Positions 9,540 to 18,551 are shown, counted from the stretch's first letter. The stretch is DNA of 64,000 bases from Methanolobus zinderi (GCF_013388255.1 NZ_CP058215.1:372001-436000), one strand, 5' to 3'. Numbers and translations are program-made. Notes: generated from the sequence alone by a model not told the origin.

Positions 9540-10073
9540 TTACTTCCTCTTCAAGCTCCCTTTCCTTTTCTTTCCCAGCAATCTGTCAAAGCCACATGAG
9601 CTGAGGAGTGTTTTTATTTCTTCAAGCTCTTCCGGATACTTGTGGACGGTTTCGGGTAACTCTTCAAGTCCGATCTCAACTCTGTTTTTTCTGTTCTCCT
9701 CATCAATTGGCACTGCATGACCATGCTCAAGGAGAAGTTCACTGACCTTTCTGTGCTCGGAATGCATTATCCCTTCATGTGCTGCAAGTGTCCTGATACC
9801 GAGTACTGCGTCTACGATATCAATGTTCCTCGGGCAGCGCTCCTGGCAGTTGTAACAGGTGGTGCACATCCATAATTCCTCTTCCCGGATCACGTCGGAA
9901 TTCCTGGCGGCTTTTCTGACAAGTTTCCGGATGTTAAGGCTGGTATGCCTGCCGGAAGGACAGCTGCCGCTGCATACGCCACACTGCATACACTTGAATA
10001 TATCCTTGCAGGCATTTTTGACTCCGCTTGATATGCCTGCATTGTCCTGTGATGTATAAGACATGGTACTCAC
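9540..10073 (-). CDS. hdrC: CoB-CoM heterodisulfide reductase subunit C
   Basis: Electron-transfer subunit linking HdrA to HdrB. The 177-residue protein has two ferredoxin-type [4Fe-4S] motifs: Cys28, 31, 34, 38 (CMQCGVCSGSC) and Cys70, 73, 76, 80 (CTTCYNCQERC). The alpha-helical remainder is typical. It is the promoter-proximal gene of hdrCB. The 350 bases upstream also hold the divergent glutamine synthetase promoter. Confidence 0.93.
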   Translation of the reverse strand: MSTMSYTSQDNAGISSGVKNACKDIFKCMQCGVCSGSCPSGRHTSLNIRKLVRKAARNSDVIREEELWMCTTCYNCQERCPRNIDIVDAVLGIRTLAAHEGIMHSEHRKVSELLLEHGHAVPIDEENRKNRVEIGLEELPETVHKYPEELEEIKTLLSSCGFDRLLGKKRKGSLKRK

Positions 10074-10361
10074 ATTTTTGAGAGCTTTTTCGTGAAGTAA
10101 AATTATAGCTCCTTCTCTGTATTTTTTGCAAATCTGATAAACCTTCCGACAAAAAATGGTCCGAAATCTCGGTCAGGGTTATCGCTTGTTTTTCTTCCAC
10201 GTTCTGAGATCCTTTAGCTTACTGGGAAAACGTCTGCATATTGGAGCACTTATTCTTCCGTGTACCAAATAGAAACTCTACCGTGCATGTTTATTAGTTA
10301 TAAGCTCTCTTTGTTTGTAGGAGTTAGAAATGGGGTTTTCATGCCAACTACAAAGCGATAC

Positions 10362-10418
10362 TTATTTATAGAGGATAATAGGTAATGGGATACTTACAAC
10401 CCCTAATGAATAGAGGAG
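10362..10418 (+). promoter_or_regulatory. glnA1 promoter with candidate NrpR operator
   Basis: A TATA-like TTATTTATA (10362-10370) is followed at 10381-10394 by GGTA-N6-TACT, one base from a perfect GGTA-N6-TACC palindrome and spaced so that it covers the expected transcription start. A GAGGAG ribosome site lies at 10413-10418. A repressor bound there would block initiation. NrpR is encoded at 35470-36447. The rest of the hdrC-glnA1 gap (10074-10361) shows nothing else. Confidence 0.6.
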
Positions 10419-10426
10419 TAATCAAA

Positions 10427-11767
10427 ATGGTAAAATCAAATCCAGTAACAAAGGAAGAAGTGTTACAGGCTGTAACTGAGAACGATGTTAAATTCATAAG
10501 AATCCAATTCACCGACACAATGGGTATGATCAAAAGCTGGGCAATCCCTGCAGAAGATCTCGATGAAGCATTTGAAAATGGTGTAATGTTCGATGGTTCA
10601 TCAATCGAAGGTTTCACAAGGATCGAAGAGTCCGACATGATCCTCATGCCAGACCCAACAACCTTCAGAATTCTCCCATGGAGACCTCAGGAAGGCGCAG
10701 TCGCCCGTATCATTGGTGATGTATACAGACCAAACGGTCAACCATTCGAAGGCGACCCAAGATACGTCCTGAAAAGAGCTATCGAGAAGGCAGCAGAAAA
10801 GGGCTACACAATGAATATCGGTCCTGAGTGTGAATTCTTCCTGTTTGAGCTCGATGAGAATGGTCACCCAACCACAAACCTTACAGACCACGGTGGATAT
10901 TTCGACTTCACACCTCTTGACAAGGCACAGGATGTAAGAAGAGCAATAGACTTTGCTCTTGAGGATATGGGATTCAAGATCGAAGCATCCCACCACGAGG
11001 TAGCTCCATCACAGCACGAGATAAACTTCAGATTCGGTGATGTACTTACCACATGTGACAACATTGTAACATTCAAATATGTTGTAAAGTCCATTGCAGC
11101 ACACATGGGCTACTACGCAACATTCATGCCAAAACCACTCTTTGGTGAAAACGGTTCAGGTATGCACTCCAACCAGTCCCTCATGAAGGACGGCAAGAAC
11201 GCATTCTACGATCCAAACACATCAGACCAGCTCTCAGAAACTGCAAAGCAGTACATTGCAGGTCTCCTCACACATGTCCGTGACTTCGCTGCAATCACAA
11301 ATTCAACAGTAAACTCATACAAGAGACTTGTTCCAGGATATGAGGCACCTATCTACTGTACATGGTCTTCAGCAAACCGCAGTTCCCTTATCAGGATCCC
11401 TGCAACAAGAGGAAAGGGTACAAGGGTAGAACTGAGATGCCCGGACCCAGCATGTAACCCATACCTTGCATTCGCTGCAATGCTCTGTGCAGGTCTTGAC
11501 GGTATTGAGAAGGGAATGGATGCAGGAACATCAACCGATGTAAACCTCTTCCAGCTCTCCGAGGAAGACAGAGAAGCAAAAGGTATCGAATCCATGCCAG
11601 GTAACCTTAAGGAAGCAATTGACCTTATGGCTGGTAGTGACTTTGTCAAGGATGTGCTTGGTGAGCATGTATTTAAGAACTACATCGAATCCAAGACTGC
11701 CCAGTGGGACGATTACAAGGCTCAGGTCCACCAGTGGGAACTTGACACCTATCTTAGCATATTGTAA
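10427..11767 (+). CDS. glnA: Glutamine synthetase, type I (first copy)
   Basis: Condenses ammonium with glutamate using ATP, the main route of nitrogen assimilation. The 446-residue protein shows MFDGSSIEGFTRIEESDM near residue 50, the EINFRFGD and NGSGMH segments, and NRSSLIRIPA in the active site. The C-terminal region lacks the adenylylation-site tyrosine insertion, so it is the alpha type, regulated by 2-oxoglutarate and partner proteins rather than by AMP attachment. ATG 10427 is preferred to the in-frame ATG at 10385 because GAGGAG precedes it at proper distance. A second copy lies at 17050-18378. Its codon use is more strongly biased than that of its neighbours, suggesting high expression. 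Confidence 0.96.
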   Translation: MVKSNPVTKEEVLQAVTENDVKFIRIQFTDTMGMIKSWAIPAEDLDEAFENGVMFDGSSIEGFTRIEESDMILMPDPTTFRILPWRPQEGAVARIIGDVYRPNGQPFEGDPRYVLKRAIEKAAEKGYTMNIGPECEFFLFELDENGHPTTNLTDHGGYFDFTPLDKAQDVRRAIDFALEDMGFKIEASHHEVAPSQHEINFRFGDVLTTCDNIVTFKYVVKSIAAHMGYYATFMPKPLFGENGSGMHSNQSLMKDGKNAFYDPNTSDQLSETAKQYIAGLLTHVRDFAAITNSTVNSYKRLVPGYEAPIYCTWSSANRSSLIRIPATRGKGTRVELRCPDPACNPYLAFAAMLCAGLDGIEKGMDAGTSTDVNLFQLSEEDREAKGIESMPGNLKEAIDLMAGSDFVKDVLGEHVFKNYIESKTAQWDDYKAQVHQWELDTYLSIL

Positions 11768-11783
11768 GGGAAATAATTCCCTT
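11766..11783 (+). terminator. Possible hairpin terminator of glnA1
   Basis: AAGGGAA pairs with TTCCCTT around an ATAA loop directly at the glnA1 stop codon. The downstream T content is modest; a T7 tract near 11845 may be the stronger stop signal. Confidence 0.4.
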
Positions 11784-11984
11784 ACTTTAAATTAAGAAAA
11801 AACTCAAACAACAAATACTAATAACTATATCTTTGACAGGCAGCCTTTTTTTGCTGCTAAAACGTGAATCAGAGTTGTTCACGAGAATCGGGCTTTTCAA
11901 TATGGATTTTTTGCATGGTTAAGTTCATATTGGGTTAGTACTATTTCATAGCCCCCCAAAGACTAAATACTTATAGTGATCAAC

Positions 11985-13037
11985 ATGTGCGGAATTATAG
12001 GCGTAATCGATCGGACCATGGCCAGAATGGATGGATCCAGTATAAAGAAGGCCCTGAGTCTGATGGATGAAAGAGGAAGTGGTGAAGGAGCCGGATATGT
12101 AGCATATGGTATATATCCTGATTACTCCGATTGTTATGCTATCCACGTTTTTTTTGATAATCTGTTAGAACCAAAAACAAATGTAGACCGGATTTTGCAA
12201 AAATGGGGCAGGATCGTTTACCAGGAAGAGATCCCTACATATGAACAGCCCAATCTTAAAAGAGAGCATATCCCCTGGAGATATTTTTTCAAACCCTACA
12301 CCGATTTGATGGTGGGTACCACCAATCCCGATGACGATAATGTCAAGCGTCTCGTGATGACCATCAATTCAACCGTTGAAGGTGCTCTGGTCTTCTCCTC
12401 AGGTATAAACCTGGGAGTCTTCAAGGCATCGGGATGGCCCGAGGATGTAGCCAACTTTTACAGAATAGAGGACTACAAAGGCTACATATGGCTTGCACAC
12501 AACCGTTATCCTACCAACACTTCCGGATGGTGGGGCGGTGCTCATCCTTTCAACCTTCTCGATTGGTCGGTCGTTCACAATGGCGAGATAACCTCATATG
12601 GTACCAACCGTCGCTATGTGGAAAGTCACGGTTACCAATGTACAATGTCAACAGATACAGAAGTTGTAGCTTATCTGTTTGATCTGATTGGCAGAAGACA
12701 TGGTCTTCCGTCGGATATGGTGGTAGAAGCTCTTGCTCCTCCTTTCTGGGATGAGATCGACGAAATGCCGGAAAAACAAGAAGAGTTCATGCGTGCACTG
12801 CGCCTGACATACGGCCCTGCACTGATGAACGGTCCATTTGCAATAGTAATAGCCACAAAGGATGGAATAGTCGGCTTTACTGACAGGATCAAGCTGCGTC
12901 CCCTTGTAGTAGGAGAAAACGATTCAAAACTCTATATCTCCAGTGAAGAGGCAGCTATCCGTATAATGGACCCGGATGTGGAAAGAATTTATATGCCAAG
13001 GGCAGGAGAGCCTGTCATCGGGAGGGTTACACAATGA
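11985..13037 (+). CDS. Glutamate synthase, glutamine amidotransferase subunit
   Basis: Class II glutaminase subunit of the archaeal split glutamate synthase. It releases ammonia from glutamine for the FMN subunit encoded next. Starting at ATG 11985 the mature N-terminus is Cys (MCGIIGVID), the catalytic nucleophile; this start also has a GTGAT ribosome site, whereas an in-frame GTG at 11976 would bury the cysteine. Later motifs are HNRYPTNTSGWWGGAHPF near residue 170 and HNGEITSYGTNRRYVE, matching the class II fold. At 350 residues it is a stand-alone domain. It overlaps the next gene by four bases. Confidence 0.9.
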   Translation: MCGIIGVIDRTMARMDGSSIKKALSLMDERGSGEGAGYVAYGIYPDYSDCYAIHVFFDNLLEPKTNVDRILQKWGRIVYQEEIPTYEQPNLKREHIPWRYFFKPYTDLMVGTTNPDDDNVKRLVMTINSTVEGALVFSSGINLGVFKASGWPEDVANFYRIEDYKGYIWLAHNRYPTNTSGWWGGAHPFNLLDWSVVHNGEITSYGTNRRYVESHGYQCTMSTDTEVVAYLFDLIGRRHGLPSDMVVEALAPPFWDEIDEMPEKQEEFMRALRLTYGPALMNGPFAIVIATKDGIVGFTDRIKLRPLVVGENDSKLYISSEEAAIRIMDPDVERIYMPRAGEPVIGRVTQ

Positions 13038-14542
13038 GTCTTGGTAGCGTTCCCCTGAAATACAAGATAAGCATTGATCGTGACCAGTGTATGAAATGTA
13101 TGCGCTGTGTCGATAACTGTTCATACGGTGTGTACAGGATAGAGGATGATAAGATAATCATCGACTCCCGTAAATGTACAGCATGTCATCGCTGTATCTC
13201 CATGTGTCCCAGGGATGCCATAATGCTTCAGGAGAGGCCTGTGGACTATCGCAGCCACCCTCTCTGGACAACAGAGGCACGTGAAGACGTGATAAACCAG
13301 GCACGTTCGGGAAAGATAATCCTGTCAGGAATGGGGAATGCAGTTGACTATCCTATTATATTTGACAGGCTTGTACTGGATGCCTGCCAGGTAACCAATC
13401 CGAGTATCGATCCTCTGAGAGAGCCAATGGAACTGAGGACCTACATCGGAAAGAAGCCTGAAAAACTTGATTTCACAATGAAGGATGGAGATGTGGAACT
13501 CAATACAAAGCTTGCTCCCAATCTCAAGCTCGATACTCCCATTATGATCGGTCACATGAGCTACGGTGCTATCAGTCTGAATGCACAGCTCAGTCTTGCA
13601 AAGGCAGTTGCAAAGACCGGCACTTTCATGGGAACCGGTGAGGGAGGTATGCACGAGGCAATCTATCCATATCAGGACCATTCCATAGTCCAGATCGCAT
13701 CTGGACGTTTCGGTGTTGATATCGACTATCTGGAACGTGGTGCAGCCATTGAGATAAAGGTTGGACAGGGAGCAAAACCAGGTATTGGCGGACACCTTCC
13801 AGGAGAGAAGGTCTGTGCCGATGTATCATGCACCCGCATGATACCTCTGGGTTCGGATGCCATAAGTCCTGCTCCTCATCATGATATTTACAGTATAGAG
13901 GACCTTGCACAACTGGTACGCAGCCTTAAAGAGGCTACCAATTGGGAGAAACCGGTCTTTGTTAAGATCGCTGCAGTACACAATGTGGCTGCAATTGCCG
14001 CAGGTATAGCAAGATCATCTGCCGATGCCGTCGTAATTGATGGTTTCAAGGGAGGTACTGGTGCAGCACCAAAGGTATTCAGGGACAATGTAGGTATTCC
14101 AATCGAGGCTGCAATTGCAGCAGTCGACCAGAAGCTCAATGACCAGGGTATCAGGAATGAAGTCTCCATCATAGCCAGTGGCGGACTTCGTAACAGTGCA
14201 GATCTGGCAAAATCCATAGCACTCGGTGCGGATGCAGTATACATCGGAACTGCCTCACTTATAGCACTTGGCTGCCGCGTTTGTGGCAGCTGCTATCGTG
14301 GACTCTGCCCCTGGGGTATCGCAACCCAGAGGCCGGAACTGGTTGAGCGTATCGACTCTGATGTCGGATCTGAGAACGTTGCAAATCTGATCCGCGGCTG
14401 GACACTCGAGCTAAGTGAACTCATGGGAGCAGCAGGTCTGAACAGTATTGAAAGCCTGCGTGGTAACCGTGAACGTCTGCGTGGTTACATGCTTGACGAA
14501 GGTCTGCTTGACGTACTGAAAATCGAATCCGTGGGGGCCTGA
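13034..14542 (+). CDS. gltB: Glutamate synthase, FMN and iron-sulfur subunit
   Basis: Central synthase domain that joins ammonia to 2-oxoglutarate and reduces the imine to glutamate on FMN. The N-terminus carries two ferredoxin motifs, Cys19/22/25/29 and Cys48/51/54/58, a fusion typical of archaeal glutamate synthase. The FMN barrel follows (HMSYGAISLNAQ, VIDGFKGGTGAAPKVF, SGGLRNSADLAK). The C-terminal CRVCGSCYRGLCPWGIATQ region binds the 3Fe-4S cluster. Length 502. Gene order with its neighbours (amidotransferase, synthase, GXGXG, FrhB) reconstitutes a complete glutamate synthase. Confidence 0.93.
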   Translation: MSLGSVPLKYKISIDRDQCMKCMRCVDNCSYGVYRIEDDKIIIDSRKCTACHRCISMCPRDAIMLQERPVDYRSHPLWTTEAREDVINQARSGKIILSGMGNAVDYPIIFDRLVLDACQVTNPSIDPLREPMELRTYIGKKPEKLDFTMKDGDVELNTKLAPNLKLDTPIMIGHMSYGAISLNAQLSLAKAVAKTGTFMGTGEGGMHEAIYPYQDHSIVQIASGRFGVDIDYLERGAAIEIKVGQGAKPGIGGHLPGEKVCADVSCTRMIPLGSDAISPAPHHDIYSIEDLAQLVRSLKEATNWEKPVFVKIAAVHNVAAIAAGIARSSADAVVIDGFKGGTGAAPKVFRDNVGIPIEAAIAAVDQKLNDQGIRNEVSIIASGGLRNSADLAKSIALGADAVYIGTASLIALGCRVCGSCYRGLCPWGIATQRPELVERIDSDVGSENVANLIRGWTLELSELMGAAGLNSIESLRGNRERLRGYMLDEGLLDVLKIESVGA

Positions 14543-14544
14543 AA

Positions 14545-15285
14545 GTGGAACCTGTGGTAATAGATGCTAAGGGTGTGCACTACACCCCTCTGAACAAACA
14601 GATCCGTGCTGCCATTGCTTCCGGTGTAAAGGAGATAGTACTCAATAATGTTCTTGGACAGCGTTTCATAGGTAATGGACTGAGAGGCGATGCAAAAATC
14701 ACCATCAATGGTGTACCCGGTGGGGATCTTGGAATGTTCATGAGCGGTCCCGAGTGTGAGGTATTCGGTGATGCAGAACATGCACCGGGCAATACAATGG
14801 ATAAGGGTTCACTTGTCATTCACGGAAGTGCCGGTGACGCCGTTGCACACAGCATGCGTGGCGGTAAGGTCTTTGTTGAAGGTAATATCGGCTATCGTGG
14901 CGGCATCCACATGAAAGAATACGAGGGAAAGCGCCCGATACTAGTTGTAGGCGGCACGTCCCATGCATTCCTTGGCGAATATATGGCCGGAGGACTCATT
15001 CTTGTGCTTGGTATCGGTCATGAGCCAGCGGTCCAGGACCGTGGTATCGGCAGTGGTATACACGGCGGCGAGATTGTCATCCGGGGCGATGTCAGCGACA
15101 GGCTGCTCGGTGTAGGAGCCAAGAAGGTTGAATTCACCGGTGAAGACCTCCAGAGACTGACTCCTGTGATAAAAGAGTTCTGTGGAAGGTTCGACATAGA
15201 CCCGTCTCCTTTCCTGGACACGAACTACTCAAGAATAATTCCTGCAAGCAGCAGACCATTTGCAGGTAAATACACATGGGAGTGA
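14545..15285 (+). CDS. Glutamate synthase, GXGXG-domain subunit
   Basis: Corresponds to the C-terminal beta-helix domain of bacterial GltB, made here as a separate 246-residue protein. The repeated glycine-rich turns are visible (NGLRGDAKITINGVPGGDLG, GSAGDAVAHSMRGGKVFVEG, GGEIVIRGDVSDRLLGVGAKK), giving the GXGXG pattern. It packs the amidotransferase against the synthase barrel. Start is GTG at 14545, two bases after the gltB stop codon. It is followed almost at once by the FrhB-type gene. Confidence 0.9.
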   Translation: MEPVVIDAKGVHYTPLNKQIRAAIASGVKEIVLNNVLGQRFIGNGLRGDAKITINGVPGGDLGMFMSGPECEVFGDAEHAPGNTMDKGSLVIHGSAGDAVAHSMRGGKVFVEGNIGYRGGIHMKEYEGKRPILVVGGTSHAFLGEYMAGGLILVLGIGHEPAVQDRGIGSGIHGGEIVIRGDVSDRLLGVGAKKVEFTGEDLQRLTPVIKEFCGRFDIDPSPFLDTNYSRIIPASSRPFAGKYTWE

Positions 15286-15290
15286 TCACA

Positions 15291-16313
15291 ATGGCAGGTA
15301 AAAATTATTTAGATCTTAAGGCAGAAATCTGGGATACGGGTAAATGTGCAGCATGTGGTGCCTGTGTGGCCGTATGCCCGGCAGATGCTATCTATTTTGA
15401 AATTGGCAGGGATTCCACAAGTCCTCTGAACAGTGGTTACTGTAAGGATGTAAATGACGGAGTACCCTGTGGTGCATGCTATGCAGTATGCCCCAGAATC
15501 GACAAAGCACCGTCAGAGGTTCTCGGAGACTATATTGATATCGTATCTGCAAAGGCAGAGATGGAAGTCCCGAAAAAACAGAGCGGTGGTGCTGTGACAG
15601 CAATACTCACAAACGCACTCGATGAAGGTATGATCGATGCGGTGGTCACTGTCGTGGAAGATCCCTGGACGCTCAGGCCTTCATCCGCTGTTATCACTTC
15701 ATCTGAAGTACTTGTTCATCAGGCAGGAAGCCGATACAACTGGTGGGTTCCTCTTGTCGCATCACTCAAGGAAGCCGTCATGAAGCGCAAGTTCACCAAC
15801 ATAGCAGTTGTAGGTGTTCCATGTGTGGTCCAGGCAGTGGAAAAGATGCGGGAAAGTGATCTTGATCTTCTGCGTCCGTTCAGGAAATATATCCGCTTTG
15901 TAATGGGACTTTTCTGTACCGAGACATTTGATTACGAGAAACTCGTACAGGACAAACTTATTGCAGAGCGTCAGATCGATCCTCTTGATATTATACACTT
16001 TGATGTCAAGGGCAAACTTGAGATCACCCTGAAAGATGGGAACATGACCATCATCTCACTGAAAGACGTTGAGGACTGTGTACGTCCGGGATGTAATATC
16101 TGTACGGATCTCACGGCTCTGGATGCTGATGTATCCGCAGGTTCCATTGGCAGCGATAAAGGTTACACGACCCTGATCATACGCAGTGCCGTGGGCAAAC
16201 AGTTCATAGAGAGTGCTGTGGACAATGGAAAACTGTCAATTGAAAATGATGTGAATCTGGAATCGGTGGAAAAGCTGTCTAAAAAGAAGCTTGGCCGAAT
16301 GCCGGAGGAATAA
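15291..16313 (+). CDS. FrhB/FdhB-family F420-dependent flavoprotein of the glutamate synthase operon
   Basis: Member of the coenzyme F420 hydrogenase/dehydrogenase beta subunit family, which moves electrons between F420H2 and iron-sulfur proteins through FAD. At the N-terminus Cys19/22/25/29 is a full ferredoxin motif and Cys51/60/63/67 forms a second. The FrhB core follows (QSGGAVTAIL near residue 98, GVPCVVQAVEKM near 180, a C-x4-C-x2-C motif near 262-269, DVSAGSIGSDKG). ATG 15291 has GGGAGTGATC just upstream and is preferred to the ATG at 15276 inside the previous gene. Position as last gene of the glutamate synthase set suggests it feeds F420H2 electrons to the enzyme. Confidence 0.85.
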   Translation: MAGKNYLDLKAEIWDTGKCAACGACVAVCPADAIYFEIGRDSTSPLNSGYCKDVNDGVPCGACYAVCPRIDKAPSEVLGDYIDIVSAKAEMEVPKKQSGGAVTAILTNALDEGMIDAVVTVVEDPWTLRPSSAVITSSEVLVHQAGSRYNWWVPLVASLKEAVMKRKFTNIAVVGVPCVVQAVEKMRESDLDLLRPFRKYIRFVMGLFCTETFDYEKLVQDKLIAERQIDPLDIIHFDVKGKLEITLKDGNMTIISLKDVEDCVRPGCNICTDLTALDADVSAGSIGSDKGYTTLIIRSAVGKQFIESAVDNGKLSIENDVNLESVEKLSKKKLGRMPEE

Positions 16314-16337
16314 ACCAAAAACAAATATCACATTTAT

Positions 16338-16405
16338 GGACACGGTACCTATACACTTCCTCTATTCTTCCTAACCATGCAATAGGTATCGTGTCCGGAC
16401 TTTTT
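16338..16405 (+). terminator. Long hairpin with T-run after the glutamate synthase operon
   Basis: The 15-base arm at 16338-16352 pairs with 16382-16396, with a single G-U wobble, around a 29-base loop, and T5 follows at 16401-16405. It sits 25 bases beyond the operon stop codon. The position suits a terminator or a 3' stabilising structure, but the stem is far longer than the other terminators in this window, so a small RNA or protein-binding site is also possible. Confidence 0.55.
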
Positions 16406-16520
16406 CAATGTTCAAAGCGGTCAGGTACGGCAATGGATGCCTGATATACAAAACCGCTATGAAAGGGATTTTTCAACCTGTCTTAAGGAAAGCTCTTCTC
16501 TTATCGAACACAATCTTATA

Positions 16521-17087
16521 TTATTGTTTTGCAGATTTAGCAGGTTCGATCTTCTTCCGGTAATTGAAAGTATTGATGTTCCTGCCTCTGTCGTTCAGGA
16601 TCACAGAGTATATGCTGTATCCCAGTTTCTCATAGAATCTCATAGCCTTCTTATTACCGGTCCAGGTGCAGAGATATAACTTATCAATGCCTTTTTCAAG
16701 TAATTTTCTTTCAAGCTCTGCAAGCAGTATCTCGCCCAGTCCGGCTTTACGATATGCCGGGCGCGTAGCAAAAAAGTTGATGTATGCTCTGTCCCTTCCC
16801 TGCCACCCTCTGGTGCAGCCAACCATTGCAAGAAATCCATGAAGTTTATCGGAGTGTTCCGGATTTTTAGTTTGTACGATGAGATAGTTTGCATCAGGGG
16901 TTGCAAGAGTGTTCCGGACTCTTTCATAGATCCCTCCTCCCCTCTGTGAGAGGGGAGGGCAGAACTCACTGTCAACAAGTTCTATAAATTGCAGGACCTC
17001 ACTGAAGTCTTCCTTTGTAGCTTCTCTTATGATGATGTTCTCTTCAGCATCAGAATGTGTTAAGATATCTGCTGACTTCCCATTCAT
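16521..17087 (-). CDS. GNAT family N-acetyltransferase
   Basis: Acetyltransferase of about 188 residues with the acetyl-CoA loop ATRPAYRKAGLGEILLAELE and the C-terminal MRFYEKLGYSIYSV motif. The open frame extends up to 17159, but that would overlap the preceding glutamine synthetase gene by 110 bases. ATG at 17087 still overlaps its stop codon by 38 bases but has an AGG-containing leader. The overlap suggests co-transcription with the second glnA. The substrate is unknown. The C-terminal IEPAKSAKQ tail is basic. Confidence 0.78.
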   Translation of the reverse strand: MNGKSADILTHSDAEENIIIREATKEDFSEVLQFIELVDSEFCPPLSQRGGGIYERVRNTLATPDANYLIVQTKNPEHSDKLHGFLAMVGCTRGWQGRDRAYINFFATRPAYRKAGLGEILLAELERKLLEKGIDKLYLCTWTGNKKAMRFYEKLGYSIYSVILNDRGRNINTFNYRKKIEPAKSAKQ

Positions 17088-18378
17088 GTACCTGTGTCCT
17101 GTATGCATCCCATTCGGCCCTTGCAAGCCTGAGGATGTTGTTATGCACATGTGCACCAAGTTTTTCCCTCATCAATTCGTCCTTTTCCAGATAGTTACAA
17201 CTCTCATTTATGGTACTGGGCAGAATTTCAATGGACCTTTCTTTTAGTTCTTCAGGCGTAAGGTCGAAGACGTTCTGGTCCATTATCTGGGGAGGCTCTT
17301 TCCTGTTCTTTATGCCATCAAGTCCGGCTGCAAGTATGGCAGCAAATGTCAGGTAGGGGTTACAGGAAGGATCAGGGCTTCGAAGTTCTGTTCTCGTACT
17401 GTTCCCGCGGGCTGAAGGTATGCGGATAAGTGAGCTGCGGTTGGCTCCTGACCACGTAATGTAAACCGGTGCCTCGTATCCGGGTATGAGCCTCTTGTAT
17501 GAATTGACAAGCGGGTTTGCAATGCAGGAAATGGCTTTTATGTGCTCGAGGACACCTGCAATAAAATACCTTGCAGTGTCACTGATCTCCATATCGTCTT
17601 CAGGGTCATAGAACGCATTTTTACCGTCCTTTGAGAGTGACAGGTTAATGTGCATTCCGGAACCATTCTCGGTGGCAATGGGCTTTGGCATGAAAGTTGC
17701 ATGCAGTCCGTAGGTCTTTGCGATGGTTCTTGTGACATACCTGAAGGTTACCACGTTGTCGGCTGTTGAAAGAGCATCACCGTACTTGAAATCTATCTCA
17801 TGCTGCCCAAAGGCCACTTCATGATGAGAGGCTTCAATATCAAAATTAAGATCTGTCAGCGTAAGGACAATATCTCTTCTGATATCCTCTGCAAGATCGG
17901 TGGGTGCGAACTCAAAATAGCGTCCGTAATCATTGGGTGTGGTTGTGGCTTTCCCGTCCTCTTTGGCAAAAAGGAAGAACTCAAGTTCTGGTCCCACATT
18001 GAACTCGTATCCCATCTCATGCGCTTCTTTCATAACCTTCTTCAGGACATAACGTGGGTCGGCTTCGAACTCTTTTCCGTCGGGCAGGTAAACATCACAT
18101 ATCATCCTGGCAACGACACCTTTATTCTTTCCCCAGGGAAGGATTGCAAAGGTCTTTGTGTCAGGTCTGAGCACCATGTCGGACTCATCGATCCTTACCA
18201 TTCCTTCGATGGATGATCCGTCAAAGGAAATACCGGTGCTCAGTGCCTTCTCTATCTGTGTCACCGGGATCTCAACATCCTTTACTATTCCCTGTATATC
18301 AGTGAACTGTAACCGTATGAATTTGACATTATGTGTTTCGATGGCTTTGATCACATCGTCTTTGTTGTTGATCTTCAT
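17050..18378 (-). CDS. glnA: Glutamine synthetase, type I (second copy)
   Basis: Second glutamine synthetase of 442 residues, clearly divergent from the copy at 10427-11767. Active-site motifs are intact: SFDGSSIEGMVRIDESDM near residue 50, GQHEIDFKYGD near 195, NGSGMHINLSLS near 240 and NRSSLIRIPSARG near 315. No adenylylation tyrosine insertion is seen. It is transcribed toward the first copy, and the glutamate synthase operon lies between them. Methanosarcina species are known to carry two glnA genes, of which only the first is clearly the main enzyme; the role of this copy is not decided by sequence. Confidence 0.93.
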   Translation of the reverse strand: MKINNKDDVIKAIETHNVKFIRLQFTDIQGIVKDVEIPVTQIEKALSTGISFDGSSIEGMVRIDESDMVLRPDTKTFAILPWGKNKGVVARMICDVYLPDGKEFEADPRYVLKKVMKEAHEMGYEFNVGPELEFFLFAKEDGKATTTPNDYGRYFEFAPTDLAEDIRRDIVLTLTDLNFDIEASHHEVAFGQHEIDFKYGDALSTADNVVTFRYVTRTIAKTYGLHATFMPKPIATENGSGMHINLSLSKDGKNAFYDPEDDMEISDTARYFIAGVLEHIKAISCIANPLVNSYKRLIPGYEAPVYITWSGANRSSLIRIPSARGNSTRTELRSPDPSCNPYLTFAAILAAGLDGIKNRKEPPQIMDQNVFDLTPEELKERSIEILPSTINESCNYLEKDELMREKLGAHVHNNILRLARAEWDAYRTQVHEWEVSRYLNTF

Positions 18379-18434
18379 TCAATCGCCTTTATACTTCCTC
18401 TGATCTCTAAGCAGTCAATACAGAACTGCGATTG

Positions 18435-18464
18435 AATATTATTTGAAGGTAAAATTATACCTTC
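18435..18464 (-). promoter_or_regulatory. glnA2 promoter with perfect palindromic NrpR-type operator
   Basis: GAAGGTA (18445-18451) and TACCTTC (18458-18464) form a perfect seven-base inverted repeat with a six-base spacer, containing GGTA-N6-TACC. It lies 67-86 bases upstream of the glnA2 ATG. On the minus strand a TATA-like AAATAATATT (18435-18444) follows immediately; the spacer itself reads TATAATTTT. The same motif with one mismatch stands before glnA1. Confidence 0.65.
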
Positions 18465-18551
18465 TGTAGGAAGGCCTGGTCGTACCTCCCTGTTAAAAAA
18501 GATTGGGTTTTGGTTTTTGTAACCTGGAGCATACTGTTTGCAAAAACAGTT

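Noticed and set aside
18533-18550. Hairpin ACTGTTT / AAACAGT next to the fno stop codon as terminator
   Set aside because: The stem is AT-rich and no T-run follows on the minus strand, so support is too weak for a feature.
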